Positions 45,666 to 59,730 of a stretch of 64,000 nucleotides of DNA are shown piece after piece. Position 1 is the stretch's first letter; each line of letters opens with the position of its first letter. The position numbers and the translations under genes are program-made. The notes under the pieces were generated by a model, which was not told where the DNA came from, ran no database searches, and worked only from the letters and a program-made list of their open reading frames with translations. Source of the stretch: Ulva prolifera. Lineage: Eukaryota > Chlorophyta > Ulvophyceae > Ulvales > Ulvaceae. Where the stretch lies: contig CM041197.1 in NCBI GenBank assembly GCA_023078555.1, positions 6,965,810-7,029,809 on the forward strand, in the 5' to 3' direction.

Positions 45666-48290
45666 GTGTTTGAGGACGTCCTGGTGTCCAGGAGTGCTTT
45701 GTGCACCATCGCACGCCACGTGCGTTGTCCATGCACGCCATGTGCGTTGCCCATGCACAGCACGTGCGCACGCCCGCACGACCAGATATGCACTTGCAGG
45801 TTTGGCAATTCCTTTGAAGACATAAAGAAGGTAATCATTTGGTGCATTCGTGTATGAGGACGTCCTGGTGTCCAGGAGTGCTTTGTGCACCATCGCACGC
45901 CACGTGCGTTGTCCATGCACGCCATGTGCGTTACCCATGCACGGCACATGCGCACGCCCGCACGACCAGATATGCACATGCAGTTTTAACCGGTCCATTG
46001 CAGACATGAAGAAGGTAATCATTTGGTGCATTCGTGTTTGAGGACGTCCTGGTGCCCAGGAGTGCATCCTGCACCATCGCACGTCACGTGCGTTGCCCAT
46101 GCACGGCACGTACGCACGCCCGCACGACCAGATATGCACTTGCAGGTTTGGCAATTCCTTTGATGACATAAAAAGGTAATCATTTGGTGCATTCGTGTTT
46201 GAGGACGTCCTGGTGTCCAGGAGTGCTTTGTGCACCATCGCACGTCACGTGCGTTGTCGATGCACGCCATGTGCGTTGCCCATGCACGGCACGTGCGCAC
46301 GCCCGCACGACCAGATATGCACATGCAGTTTTAACAGGTCCATTGCAGACATGAAGAAGGTAATCATTTGGTGCATTCGTGTCTGAGGACGTCCTGGTGC
46401 CCACGAGTGCATCCTGCACCATCGCACGTCACGTGCGTTGCCCATGCACGGCACGTGCGCACGCCCGCACGACCAGATATGCACTTGCAGGTTTGGCAAT
46501 TCCTTTGATGACATAAAAGGTAATCATTTGGTGCATTCGTGTTTGAGGACGTCCTGGTGTCCAGGAGTGCTTTGTGCACCATTGCACGTCACGTGCGTTG
46601 CCCATGCACGGCACGTGCGCACGCCCGCACGACCAGATATGCACATGCAGTTTTAACAGGTCCATTGCAGACATAAAGAAGGTAATCATTTGGTGCATTC
46701 GTGTTTGAGGACGTCCTGGTGTACAGGTGTGCTTTGTGCACCATCGCACGTCACGTGCGTTGCCCATGCCCGGCACGTGCGCACGCCCGCACGACCTGAT
46801 ATGCACTTGCAGGTTTGGCAATTCCTTTGAAGACATAAAGAAGGTAATCATTTGGTGCATTCGTGTTTGAGGACGTCCTGGTGTCCAGGTGTGTTTTGTG
46901 CACCATCGCACGTCACGTGCGTTGCCCATGCCCGGCACGTGCGCACGCCCGCACGACCAGATATGCACATGCAGTTTTAACAGGTCCATTGCAGACATGA
47001 AGAAGGTAATCATTTGGTGCATTCGTGTTTGAGGACGTCCTGGTGCCCAGGAGTGCATCCTGCACCATCGCACGTCACGTGCGTTGCCCATGCACGGCAC
47101 GTGCGCACGCCCGCACGACCAGATATGCACTTGCAGGTTTGGCAATTTCTTTGAAGACATAAAAAGGTAATCATTTGGTGCATTCGTGTTTGAGGACGTC
47201 CTGGTGTCCAGGAGTGCTTTGTGCACCATCGCACGCCACGTGCGTTGTCCATGCACGCCATGTGCGTTGCCCATGCACAGCACGTGCGCACGCCCGCACG
47301 ACCAGATATGCACTTGCAGGTTTGGCAATTCCTTTGAAGACATAAAGAAGGTAATCATTTGGTGCATTCGTGTATGAGGACGTCCTGGTGTCCAGGAGTG
47401 CTTTGTGCACCATCGCACGCCACGTGCGTTGTCCATGCACGCCATGTGCGTTACCCATGCACGGCACATGCGCACGCCCGCACGACCAGATATGCACATG
47501 CAGTTTTAACCGGTCCATTGCAGACATGAAGAAGGTAATCATTTGGTGCATTCGTGTTTGAGGACGTCCTGGTGCCCAGGAGTGCATCCTGCACCATCGC
47601 ACGTCACGTGCGTTGCCCATGCACGGCACGTACGCACGCCCGCACGACCAGATATGCACTTGCAGGTTTGGCAATTCCTTTGATGACATAAAAAGGTAAT
47701 CATTTGGTGCATTCGTGTTTGAGGACGTCCTGGTGTCCAGGAGTGCTTTGTGCACCATCGCACGCCACGTGCGTTGTCCATGCACGCCATGTGCGTTGCC
47801 CATGCACAGCACGTGCGCACGCCCGCACGACCAGATATGCACTTGCAGGTTTGGCAATTCCTTTGAAGACATAAAGAAGGTAATCATTTGGTGCATTCGT
47901 GTATGAGGACGTCCTGGTGTCCAGGAGTGCTTTGTGCACCATCGCACGCCACGTGCGTTGTCCATGCACGCCATGTGCGTTACCCATGCACGGCACATGC
48001 GCACGCCCGCACGACCAGATATGCACATGCAGTTTTAACCGGTCCATTGCAGACATGAAGAAGGTAATCATTTGGTGCATTCGTGTTTGAGGACGTCCTG
48101 GTGCCCAGGAGTGCATCCTGCACCATCGCACGTCACGTGCGTTGCCCATGCACGGCACGTACGCACGCCCGCACGACCAGATATGCACTTGCAGGTTTGG
48201 CAATTCCTTTGATGACATAAAAAGGTAATCATTTGGTGCATTCGTGTTTGAGGACGTCCTGGTGTCCAGGAGTGCTTTGTGCACCATTGC
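45666..48290. repeat. Higher-order repeats with 1,520- and 529-bp offsets
   Basis: The block at 45666 recurs at 47186 (1,520 bp) and its first three monomers again at 47715 (529 bp, two 184-bp plus one 161-bp monomer). Markers are CGTGTATGAGGACG and GGCACGTACGCACG in each copy. Confidence 0.8.
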
Positions 48291-48891
48291 ACGTCACGTG
48301 CGTTGCCCATGCACGGCACGTGCGCACGCCCGCACGACCAGATATGCACATGCAGTTTTAACAGGTCCATTGCAGACATAAAGAAGGTAATCATTTGGTG
48401 CATTCGTGTTTGAGGACGTCCTGGTGTACAGGTGTGCTTTGTGCACCATCGCACGTCACGTGCGTTGCCCATGCCCGGCACGTGCGCACGCCCGCACGAC
48501 CAGATATGCACTTGCAGGTTTGGCAATTCCTTTGAAGACATAAAGAAGGTAATCATTTGGTGCATTCGTGTTTGAGGACGTCCTGGTGTCCAGGTGTGTT
48601 TTGTGCACCATCGCACGTCACGTGCGTTGCCCATGCCCGGCACGTGCGCACGCCCGCACGACCAGATATGCACATGCAGTTTTAACAGGTCCATTGCAGA
48701 CATGAAGAAGGTAATCATTTGGTGCATTCGTGTTTGAGGACGTCCTGGTGCCCAGGAGTGCATCCTGCACCATCGCACGTCACGTGCGTTGCCCATGCAC
48801 GGCACGTGCGCACGCCCGCACGACCAGATATGCACTTGCAGGTTTGGCAATTCATTTGAAGACATAAAGAAGGTAATCATTTGGTGCATTC

Positions 48892-50580
48892 GTGTTTGAG
48901 GACGTCCTGGTGTCCAGGAGTGCTTTGTGCACCATCGCACGTCACGTGCGTTGTCGATGCACGCCATGTGCGTTGCCCATGCACGGCACGTGCGCACGCC
49001 CGCACGACCAGATATGCACATGCAGTTTTAACAGGTCCATTGCAGACATGAAGAAGGTAATCATTTGGTGCATTCGTGTCTGAGGACGTCCTGGTGCCCA
49101 GGAGTGCATCCTGCACCATCGCACGTCACGTGCGTTGCCCATGCACGGTACGTGCGCACGCCCGCACGACCAGATATGCACTTGCAGGTTTGGCAATTCA
49201 TTTGAAGACATAAAGAAGGTAATCATTTGGTGCATTCGTGTTTGAGGACGTCCTGGTGTCCAGGAGTGCTTTGTGCACCATCGCCCGCCACGTGCGTTGT
49301 CCATGCACGCCATGTGCGTACCCCATGCACGGCACGTGCGCACGCCCGCACGACCAGATATGCACATGCAGTTTTAACAGGTCCATTGCAGACATGAAGA
49401 AGGTAATCATTTGGTGCATTCGTGTCTGAGGACGTCCTGGTGCCCACGAGTGCATCCTGCACCATCGCACGTCACGTGCGTTGCCCATGCACGGCACGTG
49501 CGCACGCCCGCACGACCAGATATGCACTTGCAGGTTTGGCAATTCCTTTGATGACATAAAAAGGTAATCATTTGGTGCATTCGTGTTTGAGGACGTCCTG
49601 GTGTCCAGGTGTGTTTTGTGCACCATCGCACGTCACGTGCGTTGCCCATGCCCGGCACGTGCGCACGCCCGCACGACCAGATATGCACATGCAGTTTTAA
49701 CAGGTCCATTGCAGACATGAAGAAGGTAATCATTTGGTGCATTCGTGTTTGAGGACGTCCTGGTGCCCAGGAGTGCATCCTGCACCATCGCACGTCACGT
49801 GCGTTGCCCATGCACGGCACGTGCGCACGCCCGCACGACCAGATATGCACTTGCAGGTTTGGCAATTCATTTGAAGACATAAAGAAGGTAATCATTTGGT
49901 GCATTCGTGTTTGAGGACGTCCTGGTGTCCAGGAGTGCTTTGTGCACCATCGCACGTCACGTGCGTTGTCGATGCACGCCATGTGCGTTGCCCATGCACG
50001 GCACGTGCGCACGCCCGCACGACCAGATATGCACATGCAGTTTTAACAGGTCCATTGCAGACATGAAGAAGGTAATCATTTGGTGCATTCGTGTCTGAGG
50101 ACGTCCTGGTGCCCAGGAGTGCATCCTGCACCATCGCACGTCACGTGCGTTGCCCATGCACGGTACGTGCGCACGCCCGCACGACCAGATATGCACTTGC
50201 AGGTTTGGCAATTCATTTGAAGACATAAAGAAGGTAATCATTTGGTGCATTCGTGTTTGAGGACGTCCTGGTGTCCAGGAGTGCTTTGTGCACCATCGCC
50301 CGCCACGTGCGTTGTCCATGCACGCCATGTGCGTACCCCATGCACGGCACGTGCGCACGCCCGCACGACCAGATATGCACATGCAGTTTTAACAGGTCCA
50401 TTGCAGACATGAAGAAGGTAATCATTTGGTGCATTCGTGTCTGAGGACGTCCTGGTGCCCACGAGTGCATCCTGCACCATCGCACGTCACGTGCGTTGCC
50501 CATGCACGGCACGTGCGCACGCCCGCACGACCAGATATGCACTTGCAGGTTTGGCAATTCCTTTGATGACATAAAAAGGT
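48892..50580. repeat. Higher-order repeat, 1,015-bp offset
   Basis: Monomer starts 48892 and 49238 recur at 49907 and 50253. Both copies contain a GTACCCCATGCACGG monomer next to a GTGTCTGAGG monomer and a 161-bp monomer with CATAAAAAGG. Confidence 0.75.
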
Positions 50581-53500
50581 AATCATTTGGTGCATTCGTG
50601 TTTGAGGACGTCCTGGTGTCCAGGAGTGCTTTGTGCACCATTGCACGTCACGTGCGTTGCCCATGCACGGCACGTGCGCACGCCCGCACGACCAGATATG
50701 CACATGCAGTTTTAACAGGTCCATTGCAGACATAAAGAAGGTAATCATTTGGTGCATTCGTGTTTGAGGACGTCCTGGTGTACAGGTGTGCTTTGTGCAC
50801 CATCGCACGTCACGTGCGTTGCCCATGCCCGGCACGTGCGCACGCCCGCACGACCAGATATGCACTTGCAGGTTTGGCAATTCCTTTGAAGACATAAAGA
50901 AGGTAATCATTTGGTGCATTCGTGTTTGAGGACGTCCTGGTGTCCAGGAGTGCTTTGTGCACCATCGCACGCCACGTGCGTTGTCCATGCACGCCATGTG
51001 CGTTACACATGCACGGCACATGCGCACGCCCGCACGACCAGATATGCACATGCAGTTTTAACCGGTCCATTGCAGACATGAAGAAGGTAATCATTTGGTG
51101 CATTCGTGTTTGAGGACGTCCTGGTGCCCAGGAGTGCATCCTGCACCATCGCACGTCACGTGCGTTGCCCATGCACGGCACGTGCGCACGCCCGCACGAC
51201 CAGATATGCACTTGCAGAATTGGCAAGTCCTTTGAAGACATAAAGAAGGTAATCATTTGGTGCATTCGTGTTTGAGGACGTTCTGGTGTGCAGGTGTGCT
51301 TTGTGCACCATCGCACGTCACGTGCGTTGCCCATGCACGGCACGTGCGCACGCCCGCACGACCAGATATGCACTTGCAGGTTTGGCAAGTCCTTTGAAGA
51401 CATAAAGAAGGTAATCATTTGGTGCATTCGTGTTTGAGGACGTCCTGGTGTCCAGGAGTGCTTTGTGCACCATCGCACGCCACGTGCGTTGTCCATGCAC
51501 GCCATGTGCGTTGCCCATGCACGGCACGTGCGCACGCCCGCACGACCAGATATGCACATGCAGTTTTAACCAGTCCATTGCAGACATGAAGAAGGTAATC
51601 ATTTGGTGCATTCGTGTTTGAGGACGTCCTGGTGCCCAGGAGTGCATCCTGCACCATCGCACGTCACGTGCGTTGCCCATGCACGGCACGTGCGCACGCC
51701 CGCACGACCAGATATGCACATGCAGTTTTAACCAGTCCATTGCAGACATGAAGAAGGTAATCATTTGGTGCATTCGTGTTTGAGGACGTTCTGGTGTCCA
51801 GGAGTGCTTTGTGCACCATCGCACGCCACGTGCGTTGTCCATGCACGCCATGTGCGTTGCCCATGCACAGCACGTGCGCACGCCCGCACGACCAGATAAG
51901 CACTTGCAGGTTTGGCAATTCCTTTGAAGACATAAAAAGGTAATCATTTGGTGCATTCGTGTTTGAGGACGTCCTGTTGTCCAGGAGTGCTTTGTGCACC
52001 ATTGCACGTCACGTGCGTTGCCCATGCACGGCACGTGCGCACGCCCGCACGACCAGATATGCACATGCAGGTTTAATAGGTCCATTGCAGACATGAAGAA
52101 GGTAATCATTTGGTGCATTCGTGTTTGAGGACGTCCTGGAGTCCAGGAGTGCTTTGTGCACCATCGCCCGCCACGTGCGTTGTCCATGCACGCCATGTGC
52201 GTTGCCCATGCACGGCACATGCGCACGCCCGCACGACCAGATATGCACTTGCAGGTTTGGCAAGTCCTTTGAAGACATAAAGAAGGTAATCATTTGGTGC
52301 ATTCGTGTTTGAGGACGTCCTGGTGTCCAGGAGTGCTTTGTGCACCATCGCACGCCACGTGCGTTGTCCATGCACGCCATGTGCGTTGCCCATGCACGGC
52401 ACGTGCGCACGCCCGCACGACCAGATATGCACATGCAGTTCTAACCAGTCCATTGCAGACATGAACAAGGTAAACATTTGGTGCATTCGTGTTTGAGGAC
52501 GTCCTGGTGCCCAGGAGTGCATCCTGCACCATCGCACGTCACGTGCGTTGCCCATGCACGGCACGTGCGCACGCCCGCACGACCAGATATGCACTTTCAG
52601 GTTTGGCAATTCCTTTGAAGACATAAAGAAGGTAATCATTTGGTGCATTCGTGTTTGAGGACGTCCTGGTGTCCAGGTGTGCTTTGTGCACCATCGCACG
52701 TCACGTGCGTTGCCCATGCACGGCACGTGCGCACGCCCGCACGACCAGATATGCACTTGCAGGTTTGGCAAGTCCTTTGAAGACATAAAGAAGGTAATCA
52801 TTTGGTGCATTCGTGTTTGAGGACGTCCTGGTGTCCAGGAGTGCTTTGTGCACCATCGCACGCCACGTGCGTTGTCCATGCACGCCATGTGCGTTGCCCA
52901 TGCACGGCACGTGCGCACGCCCGCACGACCAGATATGCACATGCAGTTTTAACCAGTCCATTGCAGACATGAAGAAGGTAATCATTTGGTGCATTCGTGT
53001 TTGAGGACGTCCTGGTGCCCAGGAGTGCATCCTGCACCATCGCACGTCACGTGCGTTGCCCATGCACGGCACGTGCGCACGCCCGCACGACCAGATATGC
53101 ACTTGCAGGTTTGGCAAGTCCTTTGAAGACATAAAGAAGGTAATCATTTGGTGCATTCGTGTTTGAGGACGTTCTGGTGTCCAGGAGTGCTTTGTGCACC
53201 ATCGCACGCCACGTGCGTTGTCCATGCACGCCATGTGCGTTGCCCATGCCCGGCACGTGTGCACGCCCGCACGACCAGACATGCACATGCAGTTTTAACC
53301 AGTCCATTGCAGACATGAAGAAGGTAATCATTTGGTGCATTCGTGTTTGAGGACGTCCTGGTGCCCAGGAGTGCATCCTGCACCATCGCACGTCACGTGC
53401 GTTGCCCATGCACGGCACGTGCGCACGCCCGCACGACCAGATATGCACATGCAGGTTTAATAGGTCCATTGCAGACATGAAGAAGGTAATCATTTGGTGC

Positions 53501-56459
53501 ATTCGTGTTTGAGGACGTCCTGGAGTCCAGGAGTGCTTTGTGCACCATCGCCCGCCACGTGCGTTGTCCATGCACGCCATGTGCGTTGCCCATGCACGGC
53601 ACATGCGCACGCCCGCACGACCAGATATGCACTTGCAGGTTTGGCAATTCCTTTGAAGACATAAAGAAGGTAATCATTTGGTGCATTCGTGTTTGAGGAC
53701 GTCCTGGTGTCCAGGTGTGTTTTGTGCACCATCGCACGTCACGTGCGTTGCCCATGCCCGGCACGTGCGCACGCCCGCACGACCAGATATGCACATGCAG
53801 TTTTAACAGGTCCATTGCAGACATGAAGAAGGTAATCATTTGGTGCATTCGTGTTTGAGGACGTGCTGGTTCCCAGGAGTGCATCCTGCACCATCGCACG
53901 TCACGTGCGTTGCCCATGCACGGCACGTGCGCACGCCCGCACGACCAGATAAGCACTTGCAGGTTTGGCAATTCCTTTGAAGACATAAAAAGGTAATCAT
54001 TTGGTGCATTCGTGTTTGAGGACGTCCTGGTGTCCAGGAGTGCTTTTTGCACCATTGCACGCCATGTGCGTTGCCCATGCACGGCACATGCGCACGCCCG
54101 CACGACCAGATATGCACATGCAGTTTTAACCGGTCCATTGCAGACATGAAGAAGGTAATCATTTGATGCATTCGTGTTTGAGGACGTCCTGGTGCCCAAG
54201 AGTGCATCCTGCACCATCGCACGTCACGTGCGTTGCCCATGCACGGCACGTGCGCACGCCCGCACGACCAGATATGCACATGCAGTGTTAACCAGTCCAT
54301 TGCAGACATGAAGAAGGTAAACATTTGGTGCATTCGTGTTTGAGGACGTCCTGGTGCCCAGGAGTGCATCCTGCACCATTGCGCGTCACGTGCGTTGCCC
54401 ATGCACGGCACGTGCGCACGCCCGCACGACCAGATATGCACTTTCAGGTTTGGCAATTCCTTTGATGACATAAAGAAGGTAATCATTTGGTGCATTCGTG
54501 TTTGAGGACGTCCTGGTGTACAGGTGTGCTTTGTGCACCATCGCACGTCACGTGCGTTGCCCATGCCCGGCACGTGCGCACGCCCGCACGACCAGATATG
54601 CACATGCAGGTTTGACAATTCTATTGAAAACATGGAGAAGGTTATCATGTTATGCATTCGTGTTTGAGGATGTCCTGGTGTCCAGGAGTGCTTTGTGCAC
54701 CATCGCACGCCACGTGCGTTGTCCATGCACGCCATGTGCGTTGCCCATGCACGGCACGTGCGCACGCCCGCACGACCAGATATGCACTTTCAGGTTTGGC
54801 AATTCCTTTGATGACATAAAGAAGGTTATCATTTGGTGCATTCGTGTTTGAGGACGTCCTGGTGTACAGGTGTGCTTTGTGCACCATCGCACGTCACGTG
54901 CGTTGCCCATGCCCGGCACGTGCGCACGCCCGCACGACCAGATATGCACATGCAGGTTTGACAATTCTATTGAAAACATGGAGAAGGTTATCATGTTATG
55001 CATTCGTGTTTGAGGATGTCCTGGTGTCCAGGAGTGCTTTGTGCACCATCGCACGCCACGTGCGTTGTCCATGCACGCCATGTGCGTTGCCCGTGCACGG
55101 CACGTGCGCACGCCCGCACGGCCAGATATGCACTTGCAGGTTTGGCAATTCCTTTGAAGACAAAAAGAAGGTAATCATTTGGTGCATTCGTGTTTGAGGA
55201 CGTCCTGGTGTCCAGGAGTGCTTTGTGCACCATCGCACGCCACGTGCGTTGTCCATGCACACCATGTGCGTTGCCCATGCACGGCACGTGCGCACGCCCG
55301 CACGACCAGATATGCACTTGCAGGTTTGGCAATTCATTTGAAGACATAAAGAAAGTAATCATTTGGTGCATTCGTGTTTGAGGACGTCCTTGTGTCCAGG
55401 AGTGCTTTGTGCACCATCGCACGCCACGTGCATTGTCCATGCACGCCATGTGCGTTGCCCATGCACGGCACGTGCGCACGCCCGCACGACCAGATATGCA
55501 CATGCAGTTTTAACAGGTCCATTGCAGACATGAAGAAGGTAATCATTTGGTGCATTCATGTTTGAGGACGTCCTGGTGTCCAGGTGTGTTTTGTGCACCA
55601 TCGCACGTCACGTGCGTTGCCCATGCCCGGCACGTGCGCACGCCCGCACGACCAGATATGCACATGCAGTTTTAACAGGTCCATTGCAGACATGAAGAAG
55701 GTAATCATTTGGTGCATTCGTGTTTGAGGACGTCCTGGAGTCCAGGACTGCTTTGTGCACCATCGCACGCCACGTGCGTTGTCCATGCACGCCATGTGCG
55801 TTGCCCATGCACGGCACGTGGGCACGCCCGCACGACCAGATATGCACTTGCAGGTTTGGCTATTCCTTTGAAGACATAAAGAAGGTAATCATTTGGTGCA
55901 TTCGTGTTTGAGGACGTCCTGGTGTCCAGGTGTGTTTTGTGCACCATCGCACGTCACGTGCGTTGCCCATGCCCGGCACGTGCGCACGCCCGCACGACCA
56001 GATATGCACATGCAGTTTTAACAGGTCCATTGCAGACATGAAGAAGGTAATCATTTGGTGCATTCGTGTTTGAGGACGTCCTGGTGCCCAGGAGTGCACC
56101 CTGCACCATCGCACGTCACGTGCGTTGCCCATGCACGGCACGTGCGCACGCCCGCACGACCAGATATGCACTTGCAGGTTTGGCAATTCCTTTAAAGACA
56201 TAAAGAAGGTAATCATTTAGTGCATTCGTGTTTGAGGACGTCCTTGTGTCCAGGAGTGCTTTGTGCACCATCGCACGCCACGTGCGTTGTCCATGCACGC
56301 CATGTGCGTTGCCCATGCACGGCACATGCGCACGCCCGCACGACCAGATATGCACATGCAGTTTTAACCGGTCCATTGCAGACATGAAGAAGGTAATCAT
56401 TTGGTGCATTCGTGTTTGAGGACGTCCTGGTGCCCAGGAGTGCATCCTGCACCATCGCA

Positions 56460-59400
56460 CGTCATGTGCGTTGCCCATGCACGGCACGTGCGCACACCCG
56501 CACGACCAGATATGCACTTGCAGGTTTGGCAAGTCCTTTGAAGACATAAAGAAGGTAATCATTTGGTGAATTCGTGTTTGAGGACGTTCTGGTGTCCAGG
56601 AGTACTTTGTGCACCATCGCACGCCACGTGCGTTGTCCATGCACGCCATGTGCGTTGCCCATGCACGGCACGTGCGCACGCCCGCACGACCAGATATGCA
56701 CATGCAGTTTTAACCAGTCCACTGCAGACATGAAGAAGGTAAACATTTGGTGCATTCGTGTTTGAGGACGTCCTGGTGCCCAGGAGTGCATCCTGCACCA
56801 TCGCACGTCACGTGCGTTGCCCATGCACGGCACGTGCGCACGCCCGCACGACCAGATATGCACTTTCAGGTTTGGCAATTCCTTTGAAGACATCAAGAAG
56901 GTAATCATTTGGTGCATTCGTGTTTGAGGACGTCCTGGTGTCCAGGTGTGCTTTGTGCACCATCGCACGTCACGTGCGTTGTCGATGCACGCCATGTGCG
57001 TTGCCCATGCACGGCACGTGCGCACGCCCGCACGACCAGATATGCACATACAGTTTCAACAGCTCCATTGCAGAGATGAAGAAGGTAATCATTTGGTGCA
57101 TTCGTGTTTGAGGACGTCCTGGTGCCCAGGAGTGCATCCTGCACCATTGCGCGTCACGTGCGTTGCCCATGCACGGCACGTGCGCACGCCCGCACGACCA
57201 GATATGCACTTTCAGGTTTGGCAATTCCTTTGATGACATAAAGAAGGTAATCATTTGGTGCATTCGTGTTTGAGGACGTCCTGGTGTCCAGGAGTGCTTT
57301 GTGCACCATCGCACGTCATGTGCGTTGTCGATGCACGCCATGTGCGTTGCCCATGCACGGCACGTGCGCACGCCCGCACGACCAGATATGCACATTCAGT
57401 TTTAACAGGTCCATTGCAGACATGAAGAAGGTAATCATTTAGTGCATTCGTGTTTGAGGACGTCCTGGTGCCCAGGAGTGCATCCTGCACCATCGCACGT
57501 CACGTGCGTTGCCCATGCACGGCACGTGCGCTCGCCCGCACGACCAGATATGCACATGCAGTTTTAACAGGTCCATTGCAGACATGAAGAAGGTAATCAT
57601 TTGGTGCATTCGTGTTTGAGGACGTCCTGGTGTCCAGGTGTGTTTTGTGCACCATCGCACGTCACGTGCGTTGCCCATGCCCGGCACGTGCGCACGCCCG
57701 CACGACCAGATATGCACATGCAGTTTTAACAGGTCCATTGCAGACATGAAGAAGGTAATCATTTGGTGCATTCGTGTTTGAGGACGTCCTGGAGTCCAGG
57801 ACTGCTTTGTGCACCATCGCACGCCACGTGCGTTGTCCATGCACGCCATGTGCGTTGCCCATGCACGGCACGTGCGCACGCCCGCACGACCAGATATGCA
57901 CTTGCAGGTTTGGCAATTCCTTTGAAGACATAAAGAAGGTAATCATTTGGTGCATTCGTGTTTGAGGACGTCCTGGTGTCCAGGTGTGTTTTGTGCACCA
58001 TCGCACGTCACATGCGTTGCCCATGCCCGGCACGTGCGCACGCCCGCACGACCAGATATGCACATGCAGTTTTAACAGGTCCATTGCAGACATGAAGAAG
58101 GTAATCATTTGGTGCATTCGTGTTTGAGGACGTCCTGGAGTCCAGGACTGCTTTGTGCACCATCGCACGCCACGTGCGTTGTCCATGCACGCCATGTGCG
58201 TTGCCCATGCACGGCACGTGCGCACGCCCGCACGACCAGATATGCACTTGCAGGTTTGGCAATTCCTTTGAAGACATAAAGAAGGTAATCATTTGGTGCA
58301 TTCGTGTTTGAGGACGTCCTGGTGTCCAGGTGTGTTTTGTGCACCATCGCACGTCACATGCGTTGCCCATGCCCGGCACGTGCGCACGCCCGCACGACCA
58401 GATATGCACATGCAGTTTTAACAGGTCCATTGCAGACATGAAGAAGGTAATCATTTGGTGCATTCGTGTTTGAGGACGTCCTGGTGCCCAGGAGTGCACC
58501 CTGCACCATCGCACGTCACGTGCGTTGCCCATGCACGGCACGTGCGCACGCCCGCACGACAAGATATGCACTTGCAGGTTTGGCAATTCCTTTGAAGACA
58601 TAAAGAAGGTAATCATTTGGTGCATTCGTGTTTGAGGACGTCCTGGTGTCCAGGAGTGCTTTGTGCACCATCGCCCGCCACGTGCGTTGTCCATGCACGC
58701 CATGTGCGTACCCCATGCACGGCACGTGCGCACGCCCGCACGACCAGAAATGCACATGCAGTTTTAACAGGTCCATTGCAGACATGAAGAAGGTAATCAT
58801 TTGGTGCATTCGTGTTTGAGGACGTTCTGGTGTCCAGGAGTACTTTGTGCACCATCGCACGCCACGTGCGTTGTCCATGCACGCCATGTGCGTTGCCCAT
58901 GCACGGCACGTGCGCACGCCCGCACGACCAGATATGCACATGCAGTTTTAACCAGTCCACTGCAGACATGAAGAAGGTAAACATTTGGTGCATTCGTGTT
59001 TGAGGACGTCCTGGTGCCCAGGAGTGCATCCTGCACCATCGCACGTCACGTGCGTTGCCCATGCACGGCACGTGCGCACGCCCGCACGACCAGATATGCA
59101 CTTTCAGGTTTGGCAATTCCTTTGAAGACATAAAGAAGGTAATCATTTGGTGCATTCGTGTTTGAGGACGTCCTGGTGTCCAGGTGTGCTTTGTGCACCA
59201 TCGCACGTCACGTGCGTTGTCGATGCACGCCATGTGCGTTGCCCATGCACGGCACGTGCGCACGCCCGCACGACCAGATATGCACATACAGTTTCAACAG
59301 CTCCATTGCAGACATGAAGAAGGTAATCATTTGGTGCATTCGTGTTTGAGGACGTCCTGGTGCCCAGGAGTGCATCCTGCACCATTGCGCGTCACGTGCG

Positions 59401-59730
59401 TTGCCCATGCACGGCACGTGCGCACGCCCGCACGACCAGATATGCACTTTCAGGTTTGGCAATTCCTTTGATGACATAAAGAAGGTAATCATTTGGTGCA
59501 TTCGTGTTTGAGGACGTCCTGGTGTCCAGGAGTGCGTTGTGCACCATCGCACGTCACGTGCGTTGTCGATGCACGCCATGTGCGTTGCCCATGCACGGCA
59601 CGTGCGCACGCCCGCACGACCAGATATGCACATTCAGTTTTAACAGGTCCATTGCAGACATGAAGAAGGTAATCATTTGGTGCATTCGTGTTTGAGGACG
59701 TCCTGGTGCCCAGGAGTGCATCCTGCACCA
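56460..59730. repeat. Block duplication, 2,238-bp offset
   Basis: The series starting at 56574, 56920 and 57266 reappears at 58812, 59158 and 59504, including the marker monomers TTTTAACCAGTCCACTGCAG and TTTCAACAGCTCCATTGCAG. Two 346-bp dimers at 57774 and 58120 lie between them. Confidence 0.7.

Noticed and set aside
44519-45979. Long open frames in the satellite (up to 486 codons) rich in Cys, His, Arg and Met
   Set aside because: They occur on both strands in several frames, follow monomer length (162 is a multiple of three) and have no promoter, start context or non-repeat part. They are products of the repeat.
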